This document shows positions 13,520 to 25,718 of a stretch of DNA of 64,000 nt, in pieces. Source of the stretch: Acanthochlamys bracteata (taxonomy: Eukaryota > Streptophyta > Magnoliopsida > Pandanales > Velloziaceae); the NCBI GenBank assembly GCA_019914995.1, contig CM034127.1, forward strand, positions 7,626,001-7,690,000, given 5' to 3'. The stretch's first letter is position 1, and each line of letters begins with the position of its first letter. A program made the position numbers and the translations under genes. Below the pieces are notes generated by a model. That model was given only the letters and a program-made list of their open reading frames with translations, was not told the origin of the DNA and made no database searches.

Positions 13520-14200
13520 TTACATTGACTTTTGGATGTTTACATTATAGTGTTACTGTTCTTAATATTGGCAGAACCGATCCGTTTGCCAACCGGAATA
13601 TCCCGTTCGGTGGGTTGCAGTCAGACCGGCCGGATCACTCGGTCGGACCGCAGGTCAATCTGTCAACATATGTTTCTCTCAATACCCAACCACAACAACA
13701 TCAGCAAACAACAGTGCCAAAAAAGAAGATGAAATAGAAGAAGAGTGATCGATGCAGAATAGCACCAGAATGCAATCTATCGAACAACAACAGTCGTTTC
13801 AAGCGAAATCAGAAGAACAGAGGAGAAACGAATTGATGGAATCATCAATGTACTCAATTGAACAACTACAACAAAGAAACCTAATGCAATCGGTTGAGGA
13901 TAACACAATGCAACCAACTGAAGAACAACAACAATAACAAGTAATTCAATTCCGTATGGTGTTTGTAGTTATGGAGCTGGTCCAAGCAGTTTCAATGGGA
14001 GCTGGAGTTTTACCGGGAAGGTTAGGGACTAAGGGGCCCAATGGTGAAAAGCATTTCGGAGAGATTGAGCGTGACAAAGCAGCAATGGAGATTACAGCTT
14101 CGCTAGCTCGGCTTAGAAGATTCTAGGCCGAGAATTCAAGATTCAGGAAGCCTTTGAACTTAGATTTCATAAACAGAAATAACACCACCGCCAACAATAA
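13520..14200 (+). pseudogene. Unrecognised decayed coding patch, Gln-rich
   Basis: This stretch has a more gene-like base composition than its surroundings and several short open frames, none continuous. At 13752-13937 a 61-residue frame is Gln/Ser/Met-rich (MQNSTRMQSIEQQQ). At about 13970-14130 another frame reads a charged segment containing 'ERDKAAMEITASLARLRRF' before a stop. I do not recognise the family. It could be remnants of one gene broken by stops and frameshifts, or chance. The adjacent subtilase remnant makes this a generally decayed locus. Confidence 0.3.
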
Positions 14201-14281
14201 CAAGAAGAGAGGAAAGGAAAAACAATCAGCGAGTCCCCCTAACTACAGTACTAAGAGAATCAAACAATCGGATCGGAGCTC

Positions 14282-14700
14282 ATTGTCGGGTTATTGATAC
14301 TGGAATTACCCCGATAAAGACTTAAATCGGTTTCCTTCCTCCTGGCGCGGAGTTTGTGTTGCCGGACCGGGATTTTGATCGGACCACTACACTAGGAAAT
14401 TCGTTGGTGTTAGATACTTCTCTGCCGGGTACGAAGCTTCTGCCAAAGACATGAATGAAACGACAGAGATAAAAACTTCAATCGACGCCGACAGTCATGG
14501 TACGCATATGGCATCGATGGTGGCTGCTTCGACTCCGAAAGCAAAGGTTGCAGTGTACCAAGTTTGCTGATTGGTGGCTGCTTCGACTCTGATATCTTGG
14601 CAGCGTTCAATGCGGCTATCGCCGACGGCGTCGACGTTATGTCTTTGTCCGTCGGCGGAGTAGTTGTTCCATACCATCTCGTCGGAGATAGGGAGACGAC
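14282..14700 (+). pseudogene. Broken subtilisin-like protease (subtilase) fragment
   Basis: Translation in shifting frames gives consecutive plant subtilase blocks: VIDTGI with the catalytic-Asp motif (Asp codon at 14296), then 'SSWRGVCVAGPGF', then 'VRYFSAGYEASAKDM', then the catalytic-His block 'DSHGTHMAS' (His codon at 14496-14498), then '[11 protein letters not shown]', a stop, and '[19 protein letters not shown]' running into '[16 protein letters not shown]'. At least two frameshifts and an in-frame stop interrupt it. The segment between 'MVAAS' and 'PKAKVAVY' is much shorter than in intact subtilases. The prodomain, PA domain, Asn and Ser catalytic blocks are absent nearby. In intact form these are secreted serine proteases; this copy cannot encode one. 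Confidence 0.85.
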
Positions 14701-15031
14701 AGCAGCCAGCATAGTAGTATTAAAACTTCCGTCCTTAAGCCTCCTTCAATATTTTTCCAAGGACATGTTATATTACAATCAAGCTTAGACAGTTGCATAG
14801 CTTATAATATGTACAACTTCAAGATTTTCATTAACCAATTTCTGGTTGGATTGACATTGATTTGGCACAGAAGTACCTTCATATTCTTATTGTCTTAGAG
14901 GCAGAATTCATCATCCATTATTGCCTCAGCCACAGCTCATGTTTTGGATCACCTCAAGACTTGCATTCCCATGAAGACCTGGCATTTTCTTGTTCATTGC
15001 ATCAATCATTTGTTTTAGAAATTGAGTTTGT
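14701..15031 (-). other. Spacer and probable 3' UTR of the coiled-coil gene
   Basis: Between the subtilase remnant and the stop codon of the minus-strand coiled-coil gene I see no conserved coding segment. The part next to 15031 is likely its 3' untranslated region. Confidence 0.4.
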
Positions 15032-18000
15032 TTACAAATTCCCAATTTCTTGAAGAGGCGAGCGTCTTCTTGGGAGGCTGCTCTTGGTGTTTTTCAACCT
15101 GCAGAAGAGAACATGCTTTTCTTTCTCCTGTGAATACTCCGTTGTGGAAACCTGCTTCTGTCCTCTGGTTCTTATGCTCTCCAACTTCTTTGAACCATCA
15201 CTTTGTGTAGCCATGGCAGAAGATGAACAAGGGTTGGAAAACTCCGCTTTCAAGGTCTGGATATCTGATTTTTGCTCCACAATCCTTTTCTTTAGATCGA
15301 TCGCTTTCTGCTCCGAGCCGAGTGCCCTTTGCTTCCATTCCAACACCTAACAGTAGATTGAACGGTGAATTCCTTTTTAGTGAAGCAAGTAAAATCTTAT
15401 TATAATAGAATTCGAAACTCTAGCTACTAATAATTTGTCATAGAATTTTACTTTTCACAAACCAATTCGACGAACTCATTATGAAATATCAATTACTTGT
15501 GTTTGGAGGGAGCGGGCACTAATATCAGAGGAGATTGCTCGGCGTTGCCATAGATCACGAGATGCCTGCAGCTCCTCCATCTCCTGCCTCAATTGATCTA
15601 GCATCGCCTGCATTTCGTTCCACTGCTCTGCATCCGCTTTCACCTGATCCAAGATTCTCTCTACCACTTCCTTGCAACCGCATTGTCCAACAAGTTCTTT
15701 TGCTTCTTGGTTCTGATGGTCCTTTGAAACTCCTACCTGCTCCGATGATCACAAATTGAAGAGATAAGTTTCATTCATGCTGCTGATTTGCTGAAAGATG
15801 TGTTCACATAGTCAAACAAATTCATCTTTCAAGTTGTATGAGCTTTGACATAGTAAAGCAAAATTTGACTTACTATCGATGGCTGTATAAATACGACAGA
15901 GATGAAACGAGCATTAACTGCTCGCAATTAAGGAGTACTATAACAATGATGTATCAAAACCAACAAAACATTCATGCCGACAACATTACTATTTATCAGA
16001 ATAAAGCTGCAGATCAGCTAGCTGAAACAGAAGAAAATAAAAACAAGCCAGCAGCAAAATTTAAACATCACTTGGCGCGCATTGATCAATTGACTTATTA
16101 AATAATCAATCCTTTAATGTTTCTCACAGACAACCACCGCAAACAGCTAACCGCCAAGATCTCATCACCATTATTAAGATTCAATGGTTAGTACCGATCA
16201 GAACTAGTGCTTGCGTTTTGGGATTGATTATAAAAATAGAATTTTTTTAGGATAGATAGAAGATATTTTTTTTAAAATAAATTCTATTTTTTTAATTTTA
16301 AAAAATAATAAAAATATAAAATAAAAATAATTTATTACATAAAATTTTTTTATATATTTTAAATTTTTAAATAAATTTTTTAAATATTTATAAAATATAT
16401 ATTAAAAAATTAAAAATTTTATTAAAAAAATAAAAAACCAAACGTACTATCTTCTTCGAATAAAGGGTCCCATAGATATCCTGATTTGAGCAAGCAGTTG
16501 ATTTCGGCCTTCTCCGCACTGACACATGCCAACTACACAAGGGACTGGATAATTAATTAGGTATATCTGTTTTCAAAAGAGAGGTAGGGATTCGAATTCA
16601 AGGGTTAATGCTATATGATGTTTTTAAGCCTTTGTGACAAACCTAAATTCAAAATAAGCAACTAATCAATTATGTCAATATATCTATGTTTAGTAACTAA
16701 CAAATTTAAAATTAATAGTTGGGAACAGCAACCGCAAGTGAGGTGAGATAGCTAGGAACCAACAGTGATTCGCTTGCGTGGATGCTGAAGAAAGAAAGAA
16801 ACTTACGAACTAGCTAGGAAAGGGTGAAAACAGATGCTGCCTCTCCTTGCTAATGGTAACCGAACAGAGCCAGTTCGGAGTGATTTTAAATTCTTTTATT
16901 TAAATTTTTTATTTTATTTTATGATAAATATTTTATAAAAAACTTTATATTTTTGAAAATACAAAAATATTTTCCATCACAAATTTTATTAATTTTTATT
17001 ATTTTATAAAATATTTTTTATTTAAAAAATTTTATTTTATAAAAAATCTCAATAATCTCATACATGTGTAATTTTGATCTTCTGTCTTTTTCCCCTTTGT
17101 CCTTTAATGCCTAGGATATGTCTCTATTTAAGAACGCAAAACCCAATTGCATTCATTGCTTGATTATTATAGTCATTATCTGTAGAGAGTACAGCAGTGG
17201 TCCCTTAGAACTGTTCACTAAATAAATAAGAATCAAATGATAATACTAATACAATTAAAGACTTTGGGAGCTAACCATGGAGTCGAACATTTGGAGGCAG
17301 ATGTGGCGATTCGAATTTAATTTTAGATTAATTTATATAATAATTAAATTAAAATTATTAATTTTAAATTAATCTATTTATAATAAATTAAATTTTGCTC
17401 GTATATTTAATAATTAAAATTATTAAAATAAAAAATATTTATATAATATTTATATATATTTTTTAATTATAATATATTTTATTTAAAAAAACACGAGTCA
17501 GCGACATCCCCCACTGCAAACTGACAAATCTCTCATCTCTCCTTCCTACCCTTGTTTAATGCACACATATACACTGACGAATTATTAAATACCAACTACT
17601 TAATGAGCAACAATACAAAACTAAACACAAGGATGCAACCAACGAAGCTACACTTCATTCTACTACAACCAAATTCCGTTTCCAGTAGCTTAAGGTGATA
17701 GTGACAGTGTGTGTTTGTGTGTGTTTATATTTTGAATTTAATTTAATTTAATTAAAACTTGCCTGGTTCTGTTGGACCTGGCGTTGTTGGTGGCGGCTTC
17801 TCCCATGCATCTTTTCACTTCCGCCACCAGAGCTCGTGACGGTAGTGGCTGAGAGCAAGTTGTCAATCATTCCTTTAGACAAACCCTCCATCTTTCGCCT
17901 CACCATCTCAACCTACACACATACACTGATTTATTTATATCCATGAAGTTCTAAAACGATCCAACTGATCAATTATGATGAATATGGATTTCCATGTTTT

Positions 18001-19009
18001 CAACACATAATGCTTGAGGAGCTAAGCTTAGTTAGAAAGATGGCGTTGTAGTTTTCCGGATACGGTATACCTCGTGAAGCCACGCATCGCCGGACAGCGT
18101 GGGAAACATTGGCGCTGGTGCCTCTTTTTTGCTGCTTTCTTCTTGTTCATCACGTTGTTTTGGTACTACTGCTGGAGAGTTAGATGATACGGAGGTGATT
18201 TCCTTGATCTCCCTGTCAATGCATCTTTCTTCCGTCATCCGTTCGATTCGCCGACGGAGCACAGACGCTTGCCTGTCGAAGTTTCTCCTGCTGCTCTTGT
18301 CAATCTCAGGCGAGCAAGCTGCACTTCGCCTGTTACTGAAACCTTTGATATCCGCCAACATCTCTTCCAGCTCTTCGATCACTTCGCTGAATGCCTTCAC
18401 ACGATTCTCGTTATCTTTCCTGTTAACCTTCCTCTTGCCCTGCCATACATACCCAAACCAATCACATATAGCTAGGCAAAAAAGAGCAAATATTATAAGC
18501 TACTGACTATCAAGAAAATGTTGAAAGATTTAAATTAAGATATCATGAGAAATAATGAATTAATGGCGATATATAGTTACCGAGATTAGTGTATTAACGG
18601 CAGAGCGGATGGCGGCCTCAGCCTGAGCGCGACTCTTATCGAGCTTCTGAACCGCAGCTTCCTTCTCCATCCTCAGGAAGTTGCACTCGGCACGAAGAAT
18701 CTCGGCCTCAACCTTCCACCTCTCTTCCCCGGAATCTACACCGGCGCTCTCTTCCGACGAAGTATACGGCAAGGAAGGAGCCACAGATACCCTCGATCTC
18801 CTTATTTGTTGTTCCGTCGTACTAGAGGAGTTCAATCTCTCCTCTCTGATTAGAGAACCAAGGTTTTTCATTGGAAGCTGCGCCGGCGGTGGAGCCACTG
18901 ATCGTTTAGGAGTAGACCGGCCGCGGCTGTGGTGGCGGGAGAGGCGAATGATACGCGGGCTCGGAGACGGCAACGGAGCTTGCCGCCGCCTTGATTTACT
19001 TCCCAACAT
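15032..19009 (-). CDS. Plant coiled-coil protein of unknown function (5 exons, 500 aa)
   Basis: Exons in coding order: 19009-18581, 18439-18071, 17912-17763, 15736-15497, 15346-15032; every junction is phase 0. Residues 1-40 are basic and Ser/Pro/Arg-rich (MLGSKSRRRQ, SPRIIRLSRHHSRGRS). Long coiled coils follow: about 108-160 ('ILRAECNFLRMEKEAAVQKL'), 'EVIEELEEML', 'EMVRRKMEGLSKGMIDNLL', then about 340-430 ('MLDQLRQEMEELQASRDLW', 'VLEWKQRALGSEQKAIDLKK'), and a C-terminus with 'KEKHVLFCRLK' and 'RRSPLQEIGNL'. These blocks occur in this order in a family of uncharacterised plant coiled-coil proteins as I recall it. Cellular role is unknown. Intron 3 (15737-17762, about 2 kb) appears to use a GC donor (CAG|gcaagt); translating past it gives a stop at 17748-17750, which would wrongly end the protein at about 320 aa. 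A CAG|gt donor at about 17778 also keeps phase and is the alternative. Confidence 0.82.
15737..17762 (-). other. Large intron 3 of the coiled-coil gene, with AT-rich insert-like sequence
   Basis: The intron is about 2 kb, much longer than the others in this gene (131-158 bp). It contains two AT-rich repeat-like blocks (about 16225-16440 and 16880-17050). At about 17298-17500 there is a short segment starting 'cagatgtggcgattcg' that resembles a hAT-type end, but without a matching target-site duplication. The small open frame 15838-16101 on the other strand has no recognisable similarity. Confidence 0.5.
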
Positions 19010-19174
19010 ATTTCTATACAGCTACGTACTGCTGATCTCTGAGTTTGTAATCTGATCAACTAAACGGAGCAAAGAATAGCTTTGTTGGTAGGTAGTACGA
19101 GTAGTTGGCTTGTGATTTCTTTTTGATTTCGAATATGAGGAAGAGAAAAAGAAGAGCCGGCAAAGAAAGAGAGA

Positions 19175-19200
19175 GTGTGTGTGTGTGTGTGTGCGTGCGT
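19175..19200 (+). repeat. (GT)n microsatellite upstream of the coiled-coil gene
   Basis: Ten GT units followed by two GCGT-like units lie about 170 bp upstream of the minus-strand ATG, probably in its 5' leader or core promoter; on the transcribed strand it reads as (AC)n next to CT-rich sequence. Confidence 0.85.
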
Positions 19201-19703
19201 GAATTAGTTGTTGAGAGTCGTGATATGAAACACGCGAGAGAGAAAGAGCAGTGGAGAGAAAGGACGACAGCAGCCAGCAAGCTCGTTTGACGAAAAAAAA
19301 GCTTAAGCAAAGACAAAGCGACCACAGAAGGATTCGTTTTTCTATTTGAATTGCAAGTAAATGACTAACGTACCCTCATTATTTTTGTAATAAAGACATG
19401 TAAAAAGGAGATATATTGGTAAATGTAATTTGGAGAGAAGAATGAATTGCGTTGTTGCATGGCTGGTGCCCTGAGAGCGTGAAGGCGCGCTGTGGAAACA
19501 AAGCAGTTGGTTCGCGTTTGTGCGGGTTAGATTCGGATGTAGGAGCGGCAACCTCGTGATTTGTAGCGATGGAGGATGGTTTTCCTCGAGGCGCCAGCTT
19601 GGTTGTTTCTGCTTACGCTCACGTCCGCTTGGCTCCTTTCCTATTTTATTCAATTCCGTGTGTTGTTACTATCGGTTTTACTTTTTGAGTAGTCGGTTAG
19701 GAC

Positions 19704-21109
19704 CAGGCGGCAAATACTGACCCAAGTCAATAACTTAACCCCGAATTTGATCTATTTAAGTCAGGTTTAGGATCCTAAACCTGATTTTGATCAATTTTTA
19801 GTTAATTCAAAATTAACCTGAATAATATAAATAAATTTGGGTCGATTTTAGATCAATTTAAAATCGACTCAGTTAACCTAAATTACTGTTCACTGTATTT
19901 ACTATTTAACAATAAATATATATCTATATTTGATAGTCTTTTAGGTCGGATCAAAAGTTGAAAACTATCTTTTCTCAGATCTATTTTCAGATCTATTCCC
20001 TCCGTCGAATTTCAGATCACTTTTTTTCTTCGGATTTCAAACCACTTTTCCCCATTGGATCTAATCTTTTCTTCGTTTTCTGGCCAGTTAAAATTTCGAC
20101 AATGTCTTCTTTTCTGTCCGATTAAAATCTCGCCTCTACCATTTGTATTTTTTCAGGCCAAAATAAATCGCCGGATCCGGTAGATAGACGAGGTCTTCTG
20201 TGAGTCTCTCTCTCCTCCGTTCTTCACTCTGAAAGAGTTTTTTGAAACCCTCTTTTGTTATTCTTTTTTGTACTATGTGCTTGATTATTAACGGTGAATA
20301 GCATCAATATTTCTACCCATAAATGTTGTTTATGGCCGACATTGACAAAATGATTTACTGAAATTTCTAATACTCGGTTTTTGGAAACTTATTGTTACCC
20401 TTTTTGTTGTGGATATTCTTTCTCGGGTTAATGACATCGTTGTTTCAAGAGTTTCTGTTAAACTTTCTGTGCAATAATTGTTAGCAAAATCTTATGAAAT
20501 ATCACTGATAATATATTTCAAATGTGGGAGAGCTGTTATGAGAATATACATTTAGATACTTTTCCTAATTAGTTCTGTGGTTCAATGGTACGTAACATAG
20601 CTTTTAGACAAGAATTGTACTTAAAGTATATGTTTCTTTTCTTGGAAGAAGAAATTCAGAAGCTTGATAAGATTAAGTATTTTGATAATTATAAGCAGCA
20701 TGGTTGGTTTGTTTAGATTATGTTCCTGACTTCTGTTTTAATTTGAGGGAAACTTGGTAGAAGGAGATTAAGTAAAAAAGTTGAATTTGAAGGTGATCAT
20801 ACTTGTATTTTACAGAGAGTAGTATTTTTTAGCGAATTGTACTGTTTTTTAATACCAATAATAGAGAAAGATATATCTATTGTAGTATTTGGTAATGTTC
20901 TACTTTTACTACTTGCTATTGATTTCTTATACGTTTCAAGAAATCTTTTCTTTTTTAATAGGGATAAAGAATTTTAAATATTATTTAAATGGGTCAATCT
21001 GAATTTAACTCTGTTATTAAAATAATTAGGTTAGAATTAAAAATTTTGACCTTAATAAATTCATAGATTAGAGTAGGATGAAAAAAATTTGATTTGGTTG
21101 CCACCCCTA
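19704..21109. mobile_element. Non-autonomous hAT-like element, 1406 bp
   Basis: The left end is CAGGCGGCAAATACTGACCC and the reverse complement of the right end is TAGGGGTGGCAACCAAATC, matching hAT-type termini. The flanks are GTTAGGAC (19696-19703) and GTTAGTAC (21110-21117), an 8-bp duplication with one mismatch. 'gggtcaat/ttgacc' subterminal sequences resemble those of the element at 12334-13190. The interior contains a CT-rich, less AT-biased block (about 19970-20240) ending in 'gtgagtctctctctcc', which could be captured leader/intron sequence. No transposase is visible. Confidence 0.7.
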
Positions 21110-24100
21110 GTTAGTACTTCTTTTAAAAATTCTTTTAAAACCAATTTTTATGAAATGTTTAAAAAATAAATTTATTATATTTTATTAAAAGAAAATTTGA
21201 AAAAAAAATAAAAAAAGAAAGTAAACGCTACGGTAAAGAACACCCTTAATACTCTGCTATGAATGATGTGAAATTCAAAATTTGATATTATCAACTTCCT
21301 TCAAAAGAAAAAAGAAAAAGTACGAATTTTATTTCTAACAAGATAGTGTAATAGGTTCAAATATCAACTGTATTGTTATGTGTAGCTGTATAATTTAACT
21401 CTATTTTTTTTAATTTTAAAATTTTAAAAGTTTTTAATAGTATATTTATTTTTTAAATTTTGAAAAACATAAGTAAAACTACATTATAAAATTATTATAT
21501 GTATAATATTTTTAGTTTTTAAGCTGTAAACCTTATATCTAAAAGATCTACTTTTTAAGCAATTTCAATCATTTGTATAGTTTATATCCAACTAATTTGG
21601 TTGCGATTTTCCAGTTTTTATTTGATCCCATAGGTCAGAAAAGGTATGCGAATTTATGCCCAGATGAACCATCTCTGATGAATAAAAAAAGTTTTAAATT
21701 TATTTGACATGAAATCCTAAAATTTGTCAGAAACTTAGAAAATCTGGTAACATCATTTCTAAGAAAAGTGCTACGATTAGTATGTCCCCAAATAAATTTT
21801 AGCATGGAAGGTAAGGAAGTTAGGCGCTAAAAACTATCTATTTAAATCTTGATGGTGTAGGTTATGTTCACAAAGTAGCCTTAATTAATTTCAACAAATT
21901 GGAAGGCTATGTTAGAGGATAATTCTATTTGTTTTTGCTTGATGTCTTCGACACACTACATGAAATATGATTGCTGCAAGTGCTTTTAGTAAACTTTTTT
22001 CAGGAATTTTTTGTTATTCTATTAACCTTTAGGCTATTCTTAATATGTTTCAGCTTATATAACTTTTGCCTAGCAAAATATTCTATGAGAGATATCTGGC
22101 AATATGCTTATGATTGTTTTTTAAACTTCATTTCAACTCATCATTTCATAAAAAAGATTCTATAATATTTTAATAATCCTAAAAATTTTAAGAAATTAAT
22201 AAATTATACATCATATAATGTTATATTCATAATTTTTTGAGATAAAAAATCAAATTATTTGTCAAAAAAATTAAATTAAATTATTTTAAAAAATTCTTTA
22301 CAAATATTTGTAAACGTCCACTAATCATTATGATAAAATTAGTCTTTATAATTTCATGTCTTTTGATGTGGATGTTACGAGCCATACCAACATCTGAGTG
22401 CAACTATTTTATTCCTTAAAAAGTGGAAGTCACTTTCTTCCATAGGCTGTATTGTTTCGGTGTACTCTACCACCTCATGACTTACATCTATAGCTGCAAA
22501 ACTTTGCTCTAGACTCAAATCGAAAATTATCTAACTTGCAGCTAAATTCGAGTCAAATTTATATTTTAATTATTTATGTAGTTGACTCGATAAGACCTAC
22601 ATTTATATTTCGGATTGATCTATCTATTATTCTTTTGGAATAGGTCGACCAGTAAAAAAACAAAAGAATAAAACTCGTCACTCCATCTATCTAGATTTAA
22701 ATGTTTTTCAGATCGTTTTTTTCTTCTTCATCAATCTGCTGCTTCTTCTTCTTTTGTGACCGGCGAATAATATCAAACTTGTTCTTGTTTGCTATTGCTG
22801 ATCTTCTTTTAGCAAGATCCAAAATTTTTCATTGATATATTTTTTCTTCGTTTTCATCTCTTTATTATATATCTTTTTATGCCGGCTGAACAGAAATGAA
22901 AAAAACAACACAAGGATAAATTTTTTTTCTAACTCTTGCATTTGGGTTGCCAGCTGGCAGACTTATTTGAGTCCGTTACTGCTTCGAAATCAGCTATTGG
23001 TTTTTTTCACTGGCAATCTGTCCCTCTACAAGGTTATTTAAATTAAACTCTCTCTCTCTTGCTCTTGTGTATTTTTCAACGTCTAAATTATAAAGTTTGT
23101 ACTTTTACAGAAAAGAGTAGTATACGTGTTGGTTTTGCAAAATCAGAAGCTGAGCTCTGATTTTTTAGTTTAAAAATATATAAATAATAAAATTTTACGA
23201 TATAACATTTTATATTATTTAATATTTAAAAAATATTCTATAAAATTTATAAAAGTTATCTAAAAATATTAAATAAAAAATTAAAAGAAAAAAATTATTA
23301 AAAAATACTGTCAAACTGTGTTTTAGTGTTTCAGTTATGTCATTGCTGTTTGGCGTCGTATATTAGAGCCATTTACTTTGGTTAATTGCTAAATTTACTT
23401 TCATATAGGGAGTTTAATCGCTAAACTTTTGTGTTATGCCTTCACAATTTTGGGTATAATTGGCAAGTGCGTTTGAACTCTTTTTATTCTAATTTTTATT
23501 TTATCTTTAAATAAATTTTATATAATATTTCTAAAATTTATTTTAAATTTTTCAAATTGTAAAAGTTTATATATTGTGAGATTTTATTATTACTAATTTT
23601 AGTTTAAATAAAAAATAAAATTTATTTTTAAAAAATTTTAAAAATATTTTTTATTTTATAGAATTATTTTATAGCATTCTCAAACGTGCTCACTAGTACC
23701 GTTCAAAATTAACCTACAACAAGATGTTCCTTGGGTGAATTTGGATTGTATATTTGGTACTATATATAATCTATGAAGATAAAATACCTGCGGACTCAGA
23801 AGTAGCTCTTTGTCTTACTTTTGGAGGGTGTTTTTTTCCCAAAAAAAAAAAAAAAAAGCAGCTCTCTCAATCCAACATTTGTAGAGTTTATTTTCAAATA
23901 AAGAAATCACAAAACATTTTTATAAGATAATATTTTACTTGATTTTTTTATTTTTTATATTTACATTTTTTACATAAAAAAAGCTTATTTTTAAAATATC
24001 TTTAAATATTTTTTATTTAAAAAAATTATTTTATAAATATTCTGATACATCCCAAGTCTGTTAGTATAAGTATGGGACTTATATTTTTTATTTGTAAATG

Positions 24101-25718
24101 ATGTAGTAGCTTTTATTAACATCAAGAAATTTCTAATTGTTAAAAATTCATGTTTGACGTATTAAAACGTGTATCTTTTCTAAATGTTTAAATTACCAAA
24201 CTTTTGTTCTCCGACTGTTGATTATGTTGGCAAAAGCTTACAGAAAATTGCATTAGAACGTTTTGACCTCAAACTTGTAACTGATCACAGAGATACACAA
24301 ATCCATCCAGAAGGTCCTATTTGGTGATATTATAATCAAGAAGAAAATGCATCATAAAGAAAAAGCTTCATGCAAAATTTTCTTCCATAACAAAACTTTG
24401 ATTTTATGTAGAAACTCATCTTCCTGAGTGGAGAAGAGACGGAAAAAACTGAACCCGACTATGATCAGATAGTCTTTTACTATCTCATACGAGTAACAAA
24501 TTCAACTGATGTTGTAAAAGATCTCAATTGAATTGAATTCAGCTGATGTTGTAAAGTATTTTATCTCAAAATGAATTGAACTGATGTTGTGATGGATCTC
24601 ATCACAAATTCTTTTTAACATTTTTAAAATTATGCCAAGTAAGACAAGTTTCTTCTACATACAGCAATGTTGCTTCTCGGAGCAATTTTCAATACAAATA
24701 ATGCCTTCTCTGTATCTGCAGTTATGCTTACATGTCATTGCAACATTTATAGGGAATTCCATTTTGTAGGATCTTTTTTTTTGGGTATAGCTATAACATA
24801 TCAATGTTTAATCCATAATGTCTTAAGAGAAAGTATCGAACTACTAAACTATTTGAGATCGTCGACTTAAGCTGTTTTCGAATTGGACTTCACGGTAAGT
24901 TGCTTTATTGATCTAATAATTAATAAAATTTGGTCTCAAGAGTGATAAAAGTTGGAAAATATAAAAAGCTTTTGTTAACGCAGATCTATGCATAGAAAGT
25001 ACGTGACGTAGTGTTGTAATGAAGATTCAACTGTAGTGCCAAATAATCACTCGATTCCTTACGGCCCCAAGACTATTTAATGTTGGGCCGTAAAACTAAA
25101 TCTGATATCGTGTTTAAATAAAAAACGAGTTATAGAGTTAAATTAGTTTGAGCTAATAAAGAGGAGCTGACTGCTGAGGATGGCATTATAGTGAAAAATG
25201 TGCTTCCTAATTCTGCAGCTGAGAGCCATCCTCCCGTCATGGATTAAAGCAAATTGAGTCCAGAATGAATTGGATTAACAACCCACTCTTTCTTAATAAT
25301 TCGACATTAGTTTGTATTGGAAGCATATATTTCTTATAGGCAATGCTTAACAATTTAGAACCTTTAGTAATTTCATATTAGACTGAATGCTGCAAAATAT
25401 TAGAAAGTTGGTAGATGAGTGGATGATTTTGTTAGAGATGCATAAAATTAATTATTAAAGAAGAATAATATAGAACCATAAAATCCTATTTATAAAGTGT
25501 AAATATAATTGAAGTAAGTGGTAGGTATCTAATTTGAGAGCTTAGAATTAAAAAGAAAACCAGTTGTCTGATTCACAAATTAAAATTCCGTCATATTAGA
25601 AATTCAAGTTTCACATTTTCACTATCTATTTTAATATGTGACTATACTTGTAATATACCAAAAACTTCATTATGAGAATCTAGTAAATAATGGTGTGAAT
25701 GCATAAAGCATAAAGTGG
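21110..25718. other. AT-rich intergenic DNA, no gene seen
   Basis: Only short open frames with no coding-like composition occur. AT-rich repeat-like blocks lie at about 21120-21240, 22170-22320, 23160-23310, 23490-23690 and 23880-24040. A segment at about 22500-22760 ('tcgaaaattatct', 'cggattgatc', then CT-rich 'ttcttcttcatcaatctgctg') is reminiscent of the interior of the hAT-like element at 19704-21109 and may be a decayed relative. A poly(A) run lies at 23841-23856. Confidence 0.5.

Noticed and set aside
17298..17503. A short hAT element in intron 3 of the coiled-coil gene
   Set aside because: The left edge resembles a hAT end, but the right edge is weak and flanking octamers do not match.
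17748..17762. Stop codon in exon 3 frame suggesting a complete 320-aa gene at 17748-19009
   Set aside because: A GC donor just before it, a phase-matched acceptor at 15736 and the known order of family blocks favour a longer five-exon gene.
18099..18506. 135-residue plus-strand frame opposite the coiled-coil exon 2
   Set aside because: It is antisense to a well-supported exon, without its own similarity.
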